Shown here piece by piece: positions 1 to 6,794 of a stretch of DNA of 15,410 nt. The first letter of the stretch is position 1. Every line of letters starts with the position of its first letter. Source of the DNA: Anaerolineales bacterium (GTDB lineage Bacteria > Chloroflexota > Anaerolineae > 4572-78 > J111); contig JACKAU010000033.1 in NCBI GenBank assembly GCA_020634855.1, positions 1 to 15,410 of the forward strand. Reading direction: 5' to 3'. A program made the position numbers and the translations under genes. The notes under the pieces were generated by a model that saw nothing but the letters and a program-made list of their open reading frames with translations, did not search any database and was not told where the DNA came from.

Positions 1-428
1 AATATTCCCATCTTCAGGACCCAGTGCCGGGATATCAAATGCTTGAAATATGTCAATGACTGGCCACACCCGGGCGGCATTTGACAAAATAACCCCAAAT
101 TGAATAGAAACCTGCTCTGTTTGAACGTTTTCATTCAAAAATAAGGTGACAAATCAGAAAATAGATTTTTCCCCATTCTGCCGTCAGAGGGTATCAAAAT
201 CTGCAAATCAAGGTTTATGCGGTTGAAAAAAGGCAGGGATAAATAGAAGTAGGTCTTACGTGAGCTACCGTTCGTCAGTTCGGTATTTGATTTTATGCTC
301 CACACCTAAGCCGGCCGTTGCCAATCCAACCCGAAAAGGCAATTTAAGCCCACTTTAACTACCAGTATACGTCACCGCCCGTTAACCAGCATCCACCCAA
401 AGGGAGTAAAAAAGTAGTATCCGTTGAA

Positions 429-471
429 TTTACCCCTTTTTGAGCCTCAAAAGGGTCAAAAAAGGGGTAAA
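429..471. repeat. Long perfect-arm hairpin
   Basis: The 13-base arm TTTACCCCTTTTT (429-441) is perfectly complementary to AAAAAGGGGTAAA (459-471). Inside the loop, GA (442-443) and CCT (445-447) can pair with TC (456-457) and AGG (452-454), around one G/G mismatch and with a bulged A at 458, leaving a four-base CAAA loop. No T-run follows on the plus strand, so it is not a classical plus-strand terminator. It could be an RNA hairpin, a fossil repeat, or a bidirectional structure bounding a unit to the left. Confidence 0.65.
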
Positions 472-557
472 ATGGCCGGAGGCGATTTTTCTCTGAAGCC
501 AAAGGCGCGTATAATTACGGCTACGCTCTCCTCGCCAAAGACGGTCGTACCTCTTTT

Positions 558-640
558 GAAAATAATGATCTGGAGCGTCAAAGTTTACTTTGACCTGCCA
601 GTCGATGACAAAGCCAGCTTTGTCGCTCCAATAAATTTTC
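558..640. repeat. Nested inverted-repeat region with two 18-bp palindromes
   Basis: Two near-identical palindromes sit side by side: GTCAAAGT-TT-ACTTTGAC (577-594) and GACAAAGC-CA-GCTTTGTC (607-624), each with 8-base perfect arms and a 2-base centre, 12 bases apart. They are also nested in a larger dyad: 571-583 is complementary to 618-630 with one mismatch, and GAAAAT (558-563) pairs with ATTTTC (635-640) further out. The spacing of the palindromes could suit a regulator that binds two operators upstream of the gene at 735. The outer dyad would equally suit a small palindromic repeat or a structured leader. Confidence 0.6.
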
Positions 641-641
641 A

Positions 642-670
642 TTGTCGCTGTCGTGCCGTACTGTTACACT
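642..670 (+). promoter_or_regulatory. Candidate sigma-70-type promoter for the rhomboid gene
   Basis: TTGTCG (642-647) and TACACT (665-670) are separated by 17 bases. Each matches four of six consensus positions, and TGT directly before the -10 box gives an extended -10 element. Transcription would begin near 677, leaving a leader of about 58 bases before the ATG at 735. It lies just downstream of the palindrome pair, which could then act as operators. This is a weak motif match without independent support. Confidence 0.3.
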
Positions 671-734
671 CCCAGTTCAGCGCCAACCGACCCGGAATCT
701 AAGTAAACCAAAATCCCTTTAACAGGTTCCGAAA

Positions 735-1307
735 ATGATCGCAGATTTTCAAGCACTCTTTGGTAGTATTGTTCAAACGGCCCTTGATATGGGCTTGTTG
801 GTGATCGCCTTATGGATCATCCATCTCATCGATACCGTGCTGGGCGGCGGCCTCAAAAAGCAGTTTGGTCTTCGGCCCCGGACGACGCTCAATCCGCTGG
901 CGTTCTTTATCTCCCCTTTTCTGCACGTTGACTTCAAACATCTTATGGCCAATACCATTCCGTTTTTCATCCTGGGTACTTTAGTGATGATCCAGGGGCA
1001 ACTTGTTTTTTGGATCACGACCCTGATTATCATTATTGCGGCCGGATTAGGCATTTGGTTATTTGGCCGGCCTGGGACGCTGCACGTGGGCGCTAGCGGC
1101 CTCATTTTAGGCTATTTCGGCTACCTGCTGGCAAACGTCTTTTTCAATCCAAATCTGGCTACAATCGTTGTGGCGGTGGTCGTGGCCGTGCTGTACTTGG
1201 GGCTGATTTGGCAGGTGGTTCCGCTCAAGAAAGGGGTGTCAACAATGGGGCATCTGTTCGGTTTTCTGGGCGGCATAGCCGCGGCGTGGATAACCGCTTT
1301 ATTATAA
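735..1307 (+). CDS. Rhomboid family intramembrane serine protease
   Basis: A 190-residue polytopic membrane protein with the rhomboid signature. HLMAN (69-73) gives the conserved His and Asn of the second core helix. GASG (119-122) carries the catalytic Ser121, and GHLFGFLGG (172-180) carries the catalytic His173 in the last core helix. Spacing and length fit a minimal bacterial six-helix rhomboid without extra domains. Rhomboids cleave membrane-anchored substrates within or next to a transmembrane helix; the substrate here is unknown. The ATG has only a weak ribosome binding site (ACAGG about 8 bases upstream). The next gene follows after 31 bases and is probably co-transcribed. The family call is firm because both catalytic residues and the HxxxN motif are in place. 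Confidence 0.92.
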   Translation: MIADFQALFGSIVQTALDMGLLVIALWIIHLIDTVLGGGLKKQFGLRPRTTLNPLAFFISPFLHVDFKHLMANTIPFFILGTLVMIQGQLVFWITTLIIIIAAGLGIWLFGRPGTLHVGASGLILGYFGYLLANVFFNPNLATIVVAVVVAVLYLGLIWQVVPLKKGVSTMGHLFGFLGGIAAAWITALL

Positions 1308-1338
1308 TTATCCAACTATAATTCGGAGGGAAATAATA

Positions 1339-2013
1339 ATGAGCTTACCTCTTATGATTATTGCTGCTTTGGCGCTGGCCCGAGGCGCCCTTCAGCTTGA
1401 ACCGGCCGTCTTCGCCGCCGTGCTAGACAATCCGCTGGCTCAAGGGCTGCCCCTTATTGTCCTGATATTAGGCGGCTTATCTGATATTCTGGGGCAAAGT
1501 GTGGTCCTTTTAGCCAACCGGGTCTCACCGCTCCGGTTTGTGATCAGTATTATCGCCGCCGTCATTGTCCTGGCCGTTAGCGTGGGCTTCTGGGCGGCAA
1601 CCATTTGGATCACCGCCGCTTTGTTTTTAAGAAGCGATCAGAGTTTTATCAACATCTTACGCGTGGTGGAATTAAGCTACGCGCCGCTGTTGTTTGGCAT
1701 CTTCATCTTTCTGCCCTACCTCGGCAATATTATATTCCGAGTCTTGCGTATCTGGATTTTACTAGCCCTGGTCGTAGGCGTTCAGGTGGCTTATTCATTT
1801 AACTTCTGGCAGGCGTTACTGTGCTGTGTCTTGGGTTGGATTGCCTACGAACTGATTACCCGGCTGCCGGTGCTGCCCATTGAAGGGCTAAGCCGCTGGT
1901 GGTGGCGCATCACCACCGGTACACCGGAGCCACTCGATATCCAAGCGGCCGCCGACCGGCTCGCTGAGCGGACCGGATTGCGTATCGGACGGGCGCAGAA
2001 AAGGAGCCGTTAA
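1339..2013 (+). CDS. Polytopic membrane protein, possibly Yip1-like
   Basis: A 224-residue protein dominated by hydrophobic segments at about 36-50, 66-96, 112-128, 132-152 and 156-175, followed by a short basic, arginine-rich cytoplasmic tail (about 176-224). The order of segments, including a short loop with a serine and the APLLFG stretch (115-120), recalls the Yip1 domain, but I cannot confirm this without a profile search. The ATG is preceded by a good GGAGGG ribosome binding site (1325-1330). The gene ends four bases before the start of the 923-residue gene, so the two are almost certainly translated from one message. No catalytic motif is visible. Confidence 0.8.
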   Translation: MSLPLMIIAALALARGALQLEPAVFAAVLDNPLAQGLPLIVLILGGLSDILGQSVVLLANRVSPLRFVISIIAAVIVLAVSVGFWAATIWITAALFLRSDQSFINILRVVELSYAPLLFGIFIFLPYLGNIIFRVLRIWILLALVVGVQVAYSFNFWQALLCCVLGWIAYELITRLPVLPIEGLSRWWWRITTGTPEPLDIQAAADRLAERTGLRIGRAQKRSR

Positions 2014-2017
2014 ACCG

Positions 2018-4789
2018 ATGGATATGATACTCAACCCCCTATTCTATTTAATTACTTTAGCCTTAGTTCTGTTTTTCGTAACCGCGATGTTTGCCCCCTT
2101 TGAGGCGCTGGGGTGGTGGGCCGGTTGGTCCAAGAATGAGGTCGAGTCGGAGTCGATCAATAAGCTGACATCGACCCCGGTCGACGCGGCAGAAGAGGCC
2201 GATTGGTATCTGTTCTATTTGACCGGCATCGGTGGGTTCTCCAAGGATTATTTAGCCGAACGCGAAGGGAATTTCGTGAAATATCTGGGCGAGCGGCTGC
2301 CCGGTAAAGCCGTTGTGGCTCGGGATGTCTTTCCATTTTCGGTCAGTAACAATCCCCTCAACGGCGAACGGTTTCTAACCCGTATGTGGAACTGGATTCA
2401 CAATAAACAGCTTAAGAACCCCAATAATGTTTTTGTCTTTTTTGTGGTCATTCGCAACCTGTTTCAGGTGGCCATCTCCAGCGATCCGCGCTACGGCCCC
2501 ATCAACAATTTGGGGGTGGCTCAGGAGGTTGGCCGCAGCTTGTTGGAAAAGGGTTATCGGCCCGGCAGCGGCAAACCGATCTACTTGCTCGGCTACAGCG
2601 GCGGGGCGCAAGTATCGGCCGGTATTACCCGCTACTTACACAAAACGTTGGAAGCGCCGGTCTACATCTTTACCATGGGCGGCGTCATTTCCGATGACCC
2701 CGGCCTGGATGATATGGAACATCTTTACCAACTCATCGGCGGTCAGGATTTTTTCCCAAAAGTGGGCGCCGCTGCCTTCCCCGGCCGTTGGCCGATTCTG
2801 CCTTATTCGCATTGGAACAAAGCCAAGAGCCAGGGGCGCATCTCGGCCATTAACGCCGGTGAAAACGTTATTCACACCGGACCGACCGACTATTTCTCCG
2901 AAACGGCCACGCTGCCCGATGGTCAGACCCACATGGACCATACGGTGCAAATTGTCACCGACATCATCACCGGCGATTATATCACCAAAGGGACCGTGCA
3001 AGATTTGATGGATAACTTGGGTCCTAAAAATAACTACGAAAATTATCAGCGGTTACCGTTTATTCATCCGGCGTATTATCCGGTCAAGCAGACGGTTCCG
3101 CCGGAGCTTTACCGGCCCATCTTCACCTGGATGGGGCGCATGATTCTGCCGGAGCCGGAGCAGCGTCCAACCGTGAGAGGCACACTGTTTGAGGTTTACC
3201 ATACCGACGAGGCCCACCGCCATTTAGTAGGGCAGGTCATCAACCTGCGCTACAGCGAGGACCCGACGGTTCAGAAGCGAGTTTGGTCGGTAACCAAAGA
3301 TGTTTACTTTAACCGGAAGGTTGAAGAGAGTAAACTGACCGGCTTGGTCCATCCCGACCGGCTCAATCGCTGGCATCTGGTCAATCCGCTGGAATCGATC
3401 GCCGGGGCGCGCCCTAATGATGATGTCATCGTCGGCCTGCACGAGCCGATTGAAATAGAAGAAGGCGAGACGACCAGTCTGTACATCACCCACGAACCGG
3501 TTCAGATCAGCGGCCGCTACTACGGCCTGGTCCAATTTATCGGCCCGACCACACCGGACGGCGAGGAATTTCAAGTGGTCCATTTCAACCGCGACACCGG
3601 GCAATTTGACGGCGTCAAAGAGACAGTTTGCCTGCCGCACGTGCTGCCGACCATGTTCAAACTGGCGCCGTCCACCAGCCACAATCTTGAAAAATCGCCG
3701 CTCAACTCGGAGGGCTGGTATATTTATGGCGCTCAAAATGATGACGGCATGTTTGTGGTGCAATCCTTAGCCCCCAGAGAGCTGCTGCGTCTGCAACCGG
3801 AGCAGGTGGTTTTGGGCAAAAAAGAAACGATCCGTTACCTCAAAAAAGGGGTGTGGGGCAAGGAAGCCACGCAGAAAGGCCGGGTTAGCTCGGTCTTGCT
3901 TGACCCGAACCGTCAAGATGGGGCGGAAGCGGTGGCCAACTGGCGTGAGGGTGACCAAGCCTTGATCGCCTCGGTTTATGGCGGAATTACCGGCCGGACG
4001 CCCGAACCTTATGCCGTTATGGGCAAATATTACTTCGGCCACTTCTCCTACGGCACGGCCCGGGTTGTGCGCGAGCCGCTGGCCGATGAACTGCGCTTTG
4101 AAATCGAATATCACCAGGTGTACACTAACAACATCGATGGCCTGATTTCCGGCGCGCTGCACTGGTCGCGCTATTTGGGCGACCGGCAGTGGGGGTTCGC
4201 CGGCTTTCGGCCGATCTCCGATATTGTACTCAAGTTGGACAGCTTTACCGAACCCTATGATCTGCCCACCATGCGCCGATCCCCGCTGGAAGCGGTGGTC
4301 AATACCCTGGAGTTGATGACGGCGCGCTATCGCATTGGCGACGGCACCGGCGGAACGTATGTCGGTCCGGCCAACAACTGCTCTCAGGACTCGAACCAAG
4401 CGCTGTATGCCACCATTAAGCGGGTGGATGATCTGTACCGGACCCGCCCCGATTTCCAAATGATGTTAAAGCAGAATCCTGATGAAGAAGATCGGCTTGA
4501 GGAGTTGATCAAACTGGGTAAACGGCTGCGGGGCAAACTCATGCCCTTTGGTTCGGCCCGGGCCGATTGGGAATATCATTTGGAAAATCTGGGCAGTAAT
4601 CTGGAAGATGGGATGCTCTCGAATTTATGGCGCGGTGTCTTCAGTTGGCGGACTATTTTACCGGCCTATGCGGCCTATACTATCGCCCGCGTCTTTGTCG
4701 AACAAGGCGCGTCAGCCTGGGTGCTGCGTACCAACCAGATCGGCGGCGACGAGCCGAACATTGAGCCGCTGCCCCCCTTTCCTTATTAA
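2018..4789 (+). CDS. Large membrane-anchored protein with serine-hydrolase-like head and possible second His/Cys catalytic domain
   Basis: A 923-residue protein with one N-terminal membrane helix (about 5-27). Residues of about 60-330 resemble an alpha/beta hydrolase: GYSGG (192-196) is a nucleophile elbow with Ser194, and HMDH (305-308) supplies candidate catalytic histidines. A middle region (about 350-640) is not recognised. The C-terminal part has a GHFSYG motif (His675) followed by VGPANNCSQDSNQAL (782-796, Cys788). A His-before-Cys order of this kind occurs in circularly permuted NlpC/P60-like (YiiX/LRAT type) cysteine hydrolases, so a second catalytic domain is plausible but unproved. 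From memory, a similar NCSQDSNQAL stretch occurs in large cyanobacterial proteins annotated as CAAX/CPBP proteases. A further hydrophobic stretch lies near 868-890. AAGGAG (2001-2006) serves the ATG at 2018; ATG 2024 is an alternative. Confidence 0.85.
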   Translation: MDMILNPLFYLITLALVLFFVTAMFAPFEALGWWAGWSKNEVESESINKLTSTPVDAAEEADWYLFYLTGIGGFSKDYLAEREGNFVKYLGERLPGKAVVARDVFPFSVSNNPLNGERFLTRMWNWIHNKQLKNPNNVFVFFVVIRNLFQVAISSDPRYGPINNLGVAQEVGRSLLEKGYRPGSGKPIYLLGYSGGAQVSAGITRYLHKTLEAPVYIFTMGGVISDDPGLDDMEHLYQLIGGQDFFPKVGAAAFPGRWPILPYSHWNKAKSQGRISAINAGENVIHTGPTDYFSETATLPDGQTHMDHTVQIVTDIITGDYITKGTVQDLMDNLGPKNNYENYQRLPFIHPAYYPVKQTVPPELYRPIFTWMGRMILPEPEQRPTVRGTLFEVYHTDEAHRHLVGQVINLRYSEDPTVQKRVWSVTKDVYFNRKVEESKLTGLVHPDRLNRWHLVNPLESIAGARPNDDVIVGLHEPIEIEEGETTSLYITHEPVQISGRYYGLVQFIGPTTPDGEEFQVVHFNRDTGQFDGVKETVCLPHVLPTMFKLAPSTSHNLEKSPLNSEGWYIYGAQNDDGMFVVQSLAPRELLRLQPEQVVLGKKETIRYLKKGVWGKEATQKGRVSSVLLDPNRQDGAEAVANWREGDQALIASVYGGITGRTPEPYAVMGKYYFGHFSYGTARVVREPLADELRFEIEYHQVYTNNIDGLISGALHWSRYLGDRQWGFAGFRPISDIVLKLDSFTEPYDLPTMRRSPLEAVVNTLELMTARYRIGDGTGGTYVGPANNCSQDSNQALYATIKRVDDLYRTRPDFQMMLKQNPDEEDRLEELIKLGKRLRGKLMPFGSARADWEYHLENLGSNLEDGMLSNLWRGVFSWRTILPAYAAYTIARVFVEQGASAWVLRTNQIGGDEPNIEPLPPFPY

Positions 4790-4812
4790 TCTTAGTTCGG
4801 AGGTTGTCGAAA

Positions 4813-4886
4813 TAGACAGGATTGACACGATTTGAAAGTTTAAAACCCTGTAAAAATCTTCTAAATCTTGCCGAAGGTTCTGTCTA
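4813..4886. repeat. Degenerate inverted repeat between two hydrolase genes
   Basis: TAGACAG (4813-4819) is complementary to CTGTCTA (4880-4886), and GATTT (4829-4833) to AAATC (4863-4867), with AT-rich sequence between them. ACAGG (4816-4820) could instead pair with CCTGT (4847-4851). The look is of a decayed intergenic palindromic repeat. It matters for annotation because a possible TTG start of the next gene (4868) falls inside the right arm, which argues for the ATG at 4916 instead. Confidence 0.4.
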
Positions 4887-4915
4887 ATTATCGAACGCAG
4901 ATCATTAGAACTACT

Positions 4916-6193
4916 ATGACCACGATACGACTCAGCTTGGGCCGGTTGATCGGCTTTTTGACCGCCGTAATGGCCGGCTTACTTTTATATAATCCTAAAA
5001 TCGGAGCGTTCCAAGGCCTGGCCTGGGGACCCAAACTGGTGGCCTCGGCGCTGGCCCCGCTGACGGCCATATTCGGCGGACTGGTTGCGCTTTGGGGACT
5101 GCGGCGCAAAGATATTCCGAGCGTGGTGATCGGCGGTCTAAGCGCGGCCATCGCGGCCAAAAACGTTATGGATGTCACCGCACCGCGTGAGGATAACTTT
5201 GCAGCGGTGTTTGGGCCGGATTGGCGCGACCACATTCCGCCCGATTTGCAGGCGCGGCTGCGGCCGTATCGCTACCGCCCATATTACCGGCGGCGCAGCC
5301 ATGGGCCGATGCATCGCAACGTGGTCTTTGGCCAAAACACCGATACCGGTCGCCCGCTGCGAGCCGATATGTTACAACCACCGCCCGGCGTGGCCTGCAC
5401 AGGATTGGCCATGATTTTTGTCCACGGCGGCGGCTGGTGGTATGGTAAGAAGGACATCACCAAATTCCCCTTCTTTCAACGACTCGTTTTTCAAGGCCAC
5501 GTGGTTATGGACATCGACTACACCTTAGCCCCCCATTCATCATTGTTGGGCATGGTCAAAGATGTCAAACAAGCAATATTGTGGCTCAAGGCCCACGCGG
5601 ACACCTTTCAGGTGAACCCGGAGAGGATCGTCTTGACCGGCCAATCGGCCGGTGGGCAGTTGAGCCTGCTGGCGGCCTATACCCCGAACCAGCCCGAATT
5701 TCAGCCGCCGCACGCCGAAGGCGACACGTCGGTGCGGGGGGTGATTTCCTATCAAGGACCGCCGGATTTGACGGCGCTGTATTACGATATTGAGGGGCGA
5801 TTTATCCGGCTCATTCCCAACCAAGTCATCAATCCGATTCATCGCCTACTTGAACTGGTGACCGGTCATCGAAAAAGCCTGGCCAGCGGCATCGCCGGGA
5901 TCGTCGGCGGCACCCCCAACGACGTGCCAGAGCTGTACCGACGACTGTCGCCGATTAGCCACGTCAGCGACGCTTGTGTGCCGACCTTACTCCTGCAAGG
6001 CAACCACGATCTGCTGGTCAGCCATAAGGATGTCGAACGGTTTTACAATTTGATGAAACAGGCTAACGCGCCGGTCATTTATATCCCATTTCCCAACTGC
6101 AACCACGCCTTCGAAGCGGTGCTGCCCCGGTTATCGCCGCCGGCGCAAGTAGCCGCCTACTACACCGAGCGCTTTTTGGCGCTGTTGGTTTAA
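4916..6193 (+). CDS. Membrane-anchored alpha/beta hydrolase (BD-FAE / carboxylesterase-like)
   Basis: A 425-residue protein. About 100 N-terminal residues hold three hydrophobic segments, followed by an arginine/tyrosine-rich linker. The hydrolase domain begins near 160. HGGGWW (170-175) forms the oxyanion hole, GQSAGG (242-247) carries nucleophile Ser244, Asp365 lies in GNHD, and His397 in NCNHAF, so the triad is complete. The HGGG motif and order fit the esterase/lipase group that includes BD-FAE and hormone-sensitive-lipase-like enzymes; the substrate is unknown. An in-frame TTG at 4868 would add 16 residues, but it lies in an intergenic repeat and lacks a ribosome binding site. ATG 4916 also lacks a clear one, so the start is uncertain. 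The N-terminal membrane part is unusual for this family. Confidence 0.9.
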   Translation: MTTIRLSLGRLIGFLTAVMAGLLLYNPKIGAFQGLAWGPKLVASALAPLTAIFGGLVALWGLRRKDIPSVVIGGLSAAIAAKNVMDVTAPREDNFAAVFGPDWRDHIPPDLQARLRPYRYRPYYRRRSHGPMHRNVVFGQNTDTGRPLRADMLQPPPGVACTGLAMIFVHGGGWWYGKKDITKFPFFQRLVFQGHVVMDIDYTLAPHSSLLGMVKDVKQAILWLKAHADTFQVNPERIVLTGQSAGGQLSLLAAYTPNQPEFQPPHAEGDTSVRGVISYQGPPDLTALYYDIEGRFIRLIPNQVINPIHRLLELVTGHRKSLASGIAGIVGGTPNDVPELYRRLSPISHVSDACVPTLLLQGNHDLLVSHKDVERFYNLMKQANAPVIYIPFPNCNHAFEAVLPRLSPPAQVAAYYTERFLALLV

Positions 6194-6197
6194 GAAG

Positions 6198-6312
6198 AAG
6201 TAGGACAAATCGCTGATTTGTCCGTTTATAACCCAGAGGTATCCGGACAATTTAGCACATTGTCCTTTGTTTATTCAAAAACAACCGGACAATTCGACAA
6301 ATTGTCCTACTT
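6198..6312. repeat. Composite palindromic element of three GGACAA hairpins
   Basis: This 115-base element fills the gap after the hydrolase gene. Hairpin 1 is GGACAAATC-GCT-GATTTGTCC (6203-6223). Hairpin 2 has arms GGACAAT and ATTGTCC (6245-6265) with a 7-base loop. Hairpin 3 has arms GGACAATT and AATTGTCC (6287-6307) with a 5-base loop. The outer ends are themselves inverted: AAGTAGGACAA (6198-6208) and TTGTCCTACTT (6302-6312), an 11-base perfect match. The form matches REP/BIME-type or MITE-like repeats. It ends six bases before the ribosome binding site of the next gene, so it will also sit in that leader mRNA. Confidence 0.85.
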
Positions 6313-6330
6313 TCACCGGAGGAGATTAAT

Positions 6331-6752
6331 ATGTCTAACCTACTTATCCCCTTGCTTAACCTGTGGCAACAAGAGCCTGACGGCGCTCAGATTTTTTCAA
6401 TTATCTTTTCACTGATCTTTATGTGTTTTGGCTTGGTGCTGACCGTCTTTATCATCATTGGGCTGTGGAAAATGTTTGAAAAGGCCGACAAACCGGGATG
6501 GGCTTCACTGATTCCCATCTACAATATATATGTCCTGATCGAGATTGCCGGACGGCCGTGGTGGTGGTTGATTCTGATGTTGATTCCTTTGTCAACATTA
6601 TTGTCTGGCTGTTACTCTGCATCGATGTCGCCAAATCGTTTGGCAAAGATGCCATCATCTGGGGGGTGTTGCTGCTGTTCATCCTCAGCGGGGTGGGATT
6701 TGTTCTCCTCGGCTTCAGCGATGCCGCCTATGAGGGTCCGGCCGCCGGTTAA
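6331..6752 (+). pseudogene. DUF5684-like small membrane protein, broken by a one-base frameshift
   Basis: Read from the ATG at 6331 with a strong GGAGGA ribosome binding site (6318-6323), the protein is normal up to Pro86: a membrane helix (about 20-46), then KADKPGWASLIPIYNIYVLI (51-70), typical of the DUF5684 family. Beyond the T-run at 6588-6590 the frame degenerates into a Ser/Cys-rich tail ending at 6789. The expected continuation (VNIIVWLLLCIDVAKSFGK, then LGFSDAAYEGP) is intact in the next frame and stops at 6752. One missing T in the CCTTTG run would restore a protein of about 140 residues ending GPAAG. It may be a real mutation, an assembly error, or less likely programmed -1 slippage. 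The function of the family is not known to me. Confidence 0.75.
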
Positions 6753-6794
6753 TACAATTTTAGTCACGATCCTTAGCCAATCAGGATAACTGAC

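Larger units (their letters stand above)
1..734. other. Long region without a supportable gene
   Basis: I see no convincing gene in this stretch. Short open frames exist on both strands, but none has a ribosome binding site or a recognisable motif. Two minus-strand frames stay open from about position 138 and 134 to the window edge, so the tail of a divergent gene start at the left cannot be excluded. The right half (about 420-670) is full of inverted repeats, listed separately, which fits an untranslated or regulatory region or an old repeat. No tRNA or rRNA was recognised. Confidence 0.5.

Noticed and set aside
81..110. TTGACA followed 18 bases later by TAGAAA, a promoter-like pair
   Set aside because: The -10 match is poor and no gene follows for more than 600 bases; likely chance.
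1..138. Minus-strand open frames reaching the window edge (TTG at 138 or ATG at 134)
   Set aside because: Two frames are open at once, neither has a ribosome binding site or known motif, and only about 45 codons are visible. A partial gene remains possible but cannot be supported.
266..290. tRNA-like or structured RNA around TACCG...CGGTA
   Set aside because: Only a 5-bp stem is present; there is no T-loop consensus or cloverleaf.
424..702. 92-codon plus-strand frame and 70-codon minus-strand frame over the inverted repeats
   Set aside because: The plus frame begins with TTG, both lack ribosome binding sites and family-like sequence, and both run through hairpins and palindromes that explain the sequence better.
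6218..6415. 65-codon frame starting with TTG inside the triple-hairpin element
   Set aside because: It is a translation of the repeat and then of the next gene out of frame; no ribosome binding site.
6586..6592. Programmed -1 frameshifting at the CCTTTG run
   Set aside because: The site is not a classical X XXY YYZ heptamer and I saw no clear stimulatory structure after it; a simple one-base loss is the easier explanation.
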